DNA of 7,319 bases from Fimbriimonadales bacterium (GTDB lineage Bacteria; Armatimonadota; Fimbriimonadia; Fimbriimonadales; ATM1), in the NCBI GenBank assembly GCA_025922995.1, contig JAICGT010000056.1:1-7319 (forward strand). The letters run 5' to 3'. Of this stretch, positions 5,906 to 7,319 are shown in pieces; the stretch's first letter is position 1, and every line of letters starts with the position of its first letter. Below the pieces are notes generated by a model. The model did not search any database and was not told the DNA's origin. It was given only the letters and a program-made list of their open reading frames with translations. The position numbers and the translations under genes were made by a program.

Positions 5906-7222
5906 ATGAAAATGGCTAGTAATGGAATGCCGCAGCAAGCGGTTATCAAAGTAATCGGTGTAGGCGGAGGCGGATCGAATGCCGTTAACCGCATGATTGA
6001 AGCCGGCATTCATGGCGTGGATTTTATCGCCATGAATACGGATATTCAAGTGCTCGACCTTGCGAAAGCGCCGAGCAAGTTGCAGCTCGGCACGAATGTA
6101 ACGCGGGGCCTGGGCGCCGGTGGGAACCCGGAAGTCGGCAAAACTGCCGCCGAAGAAAGCCGCAACCAAATTCGCGAGCTGCTCAACGGCTCGGACATGG
6201 TGTTCGTCACCGCCGGCATGGGCGGCGGCACGGGCACGGGCGCCGCGCCTGTTATCGCCGAGCTTGCCAAAGAAGTCGGCGCGCTCACGATCGGCGTCGT
6301 CACCAAGCCGTTTGCCTGGGAGGGCCCGCGGCGGTGCCGATTGGCTGAACAGGGGATCCGCGAGCTTAGCCGCATCGTGGATACGATCATCTCGATCCCC
6401 AACGACAGATTGCTTCCCGTGGTCGAACGAAGAACAACCCTGCAAGAGGCGTTCCGCGTAGCGGACGACGTCTTGCGCCAAGGCGTGCAAGCCATTTCGG
6501 ACATCATCACGGTGCCCGGACAGATCAACGTCGATTTTGCCGACGTGCGGTCGATCATGTCGAACGCCGGCCCCGCATTGATGGGCATCGGCTTTGGCGC
6601 CGGCGAGCACAGGGCTCAGCAGGCCGCCCAGAGCGCGGTTTCGAACCCGCTGCTCGAAACGAATATCGACGGCGCGTCCCGATTGCTGGTCACGATGACG
6701 GCGGGCAACGACCTTACGCTCGCGGAAGCCAACGAAGCGATGTCGTATATCCAGAACCTCGCCTCGAACGAGGATGCGAACATCATCTTCGGCACCGTCA
6801 TCGACGAGAAATTGGACGGCGAAGTGCGGATCACCGTGCTCGCTTCCGGATTCGACATGGCTGCCGAAACCGGTCAGCGTGTCGCCGAGGCCACTCTCGG
6901 AACCCCCGCCCCGGCTGCCCAGCCGAGTCGCACGAATACGGGCGTGCCTTTCGTGGAGAAGCGAGGCGGGCCGACGTATCAGCCGCCGGTGACTCCCCAG
7001 CCGGTTCAGCGTATGGAGACTCCGACGGACAACGCCCGCGGCGCTTCAACGCTGCCTCCGGGTGTAGGATCGGCAACAGGCACTCCGCGGCCGGTTCCTT
7101 CGACGCCTTCTGCCGTTGCAGCGTCGTCGACTCCCGAGCCCGCCAAGCGCGAGAAGGCTGACGAAGCCGACCTCGACATCCCGGCTTTCATCCGGGAGTT
7201 CAAGCGCAACCAGGGTGAGTAG
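5906..7222 (+). CDS. ftsZ: FtsZ, tubulin-like division GTPase
   Basis: FtsZ polymerises with GTP at midcell to form the Z ring that recruits the divisome. The 438-residue product has the nucleotide-binding start [19 protein letters not shown] (12-30), NTDIQVL (44-50), the tubulin signature [12 protein letters not shown] (104-115), [11 protein letters not shown] (133-143) and the T7 loop NVDFADV (208-214), whose two Asp residues (210, 213) complete the GTPase site of the next subunit. The core ends about residue 330. A Pro/Thr/Ser/Ala-rich disordered linker (about 331-415) and a charged KREKADEAD segment lead to the C-terminal peptide [13 protein letters not shown] (423-435), the docking site for FtsA and similar partners. 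Trp138 replaces the usual Phe of the FEG motif and is the only Trp in the protein. The start is chosen by the ribosome site. The gene is the last in the operon before a strong terminator. Confidence 0.98.
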   Translation: MKMASNGMPQQAVIKVIGVGGGGSNAVNRMIEAGIHGVDFIAMNTDIQVLDLAKAPSKLQLGTNVTRGLGAGGNPEVGKTAAEESRNQIRELLNGSDMVFVTAGMGGGTGTGAAPVIAELAKEVGALTIGVVTKPFAWEGPRRCRLAEQGIRELSRIVDTIISIPNDRLLPVVERRTTLQEAFRVADDVLRQGVQAISDIITVPGQINVDFADVRSIMSNAGPALMGIGFGAGEHRAQQAAQSAVSNPLLETNIDGASRLLVTMTAGNDLTLAEANEAMSYIQNLASNEDANIIFGTVIDEKLDGEVRITVLASGFDMAAETGQRVAEATLGTPAPAAQPSRTNTGVPFVEKRGGPTYQPPVTPQPVQRMETPTDNARGASTLPPGVGSATGTPRPVPSTPSAVAASSTPEPAKREKADEADLDIPAFIREFKRNQGE

Positions 7223-7245
7223 TTTCCGCGCCTCTTGGCGTTCTT

Positions 7246-7278
7246 CGGCCCCGACATGTGTCGGGGCCGCTTCTTTTT
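7246..7278 (+). terminator. Intrinsic (Rho-independent) terminator after ftsZ
   Basis: A perfect 11-base inverted repeat, CGGCCCCGACA (7246-7256) and TGTCGGGGCCG (7259-7269), flanks two central bases; in RNA the innermost pairs would open to give a small loop. The very GC-rich stem is followed by CTTCTTTTT (7270-7278). It begins 24 bases after the ftsZ stop, marking the 3' end of the operon. A minor CGCC-TCTT-GGCG hairpin sits just before it at 7229-7240. The remaining bases 7279-7319 show no gene. Confidence 0.92.
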
Positions 7279-7319
7279 AGCCACTTTTGGGATTACCTTG
7301 AGGCAGGATTCATCGATTC

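Noticed and set aside
5894..6610. A 238-codon open frame on the - strand opposite ftsZ, and similar long antisense frames elsewhere.
   Set aside because: They lie entirely opposite strongly conserved genes, have compositionally biased Arg/Ala/His-rich products with no recognisable domain, and are expected from GC-rich codon use.
7279..7319. A promoter for a downstream gene (TTGAGG at 7298-7303).
   Set aside because: No -10 element can be placed before the window ends, so the hexamer alone is not evidence.

Overview
This window is the 3' part of a division and cell-wall (dcw) cluster on the + strand, from a Gram-negative-type or monoderm bacterium of moderate to fairly high GC. Gene order is murG (5' end missing), a fused murC-ddl, ftsQ/divIB, a DUF881 gene, a DUF1290 small-basic-protein gene (sbp), ftsA and ftsZ. 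A strong intrinsic terminator follows ftsZ. The DUF881-DUF1290 pair between ftsQ and ftsA is typical of Terrabacteria-type lineages such as Firmicutes. The presence of ftsA argues against Actinobacteria. An Armatimonadota-like or other little-studied phylum is possible, but this is a low-confidence inference from gene order and protein flavour only.

Layout. Bases 1-573 encode the C-terminal domain of MurG. Bases 570-2834 encode a single 754-residue protein with a complete MurC ligase (about residues 18-443) joined almost without linker to a complete D-Ala-D-Ala ligase (about 449-754). Bases 2812-3534 encode FtsQ, 3544-4284 a membrane-anchored coiled-coil DUF881 protein, 4281-4661 a three-helix DUF1290 membrane protein, 4658-5890 FtsA and 5906-7222 FtsZ. 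Bases 7223-7319 are non-coding and hold the terminator at 7246-7278. No murB lies between murC and ftsQ, where many dcw clusters carry it.

How the genes work together. MurC and Ddl supply the first and last amino-acid pieces of the peptidoglycan stem peptide: L-Ala onto UDP-MurNAc, and the D-Ala-D-Ala dipeptide. MurG completes lipid II. FtsZ forms the division ring, FtsA tethers it to the membrane, and FtsQ belongs to the periplasmic or extracytoplasmic divisome. DUF881 and DUF1290 proteins are conserved neighbours with no firmly established function.

The genes are tightly packed. There are stop/start overlaps at 570-573 (TTGA), 4281-4284 (GTGA) and 4658-4661 (ATGA), a 23-base overlap at 2812-2834, and gaps of 9 and 15 bases. 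This points to one translationally coupled operon ending at the terminator. No internal promoter, RNA gene, mobile element or CRISPR array was seen. The most notable items are the MurC-Ddl fusion with missing murB, an A-run slippery site in the murC-ddl/ftsQ overlap, a near-perfect palindrome inside ftsQ, and unusual residues in the nucleotide pockets of FtsA and FtsZ.
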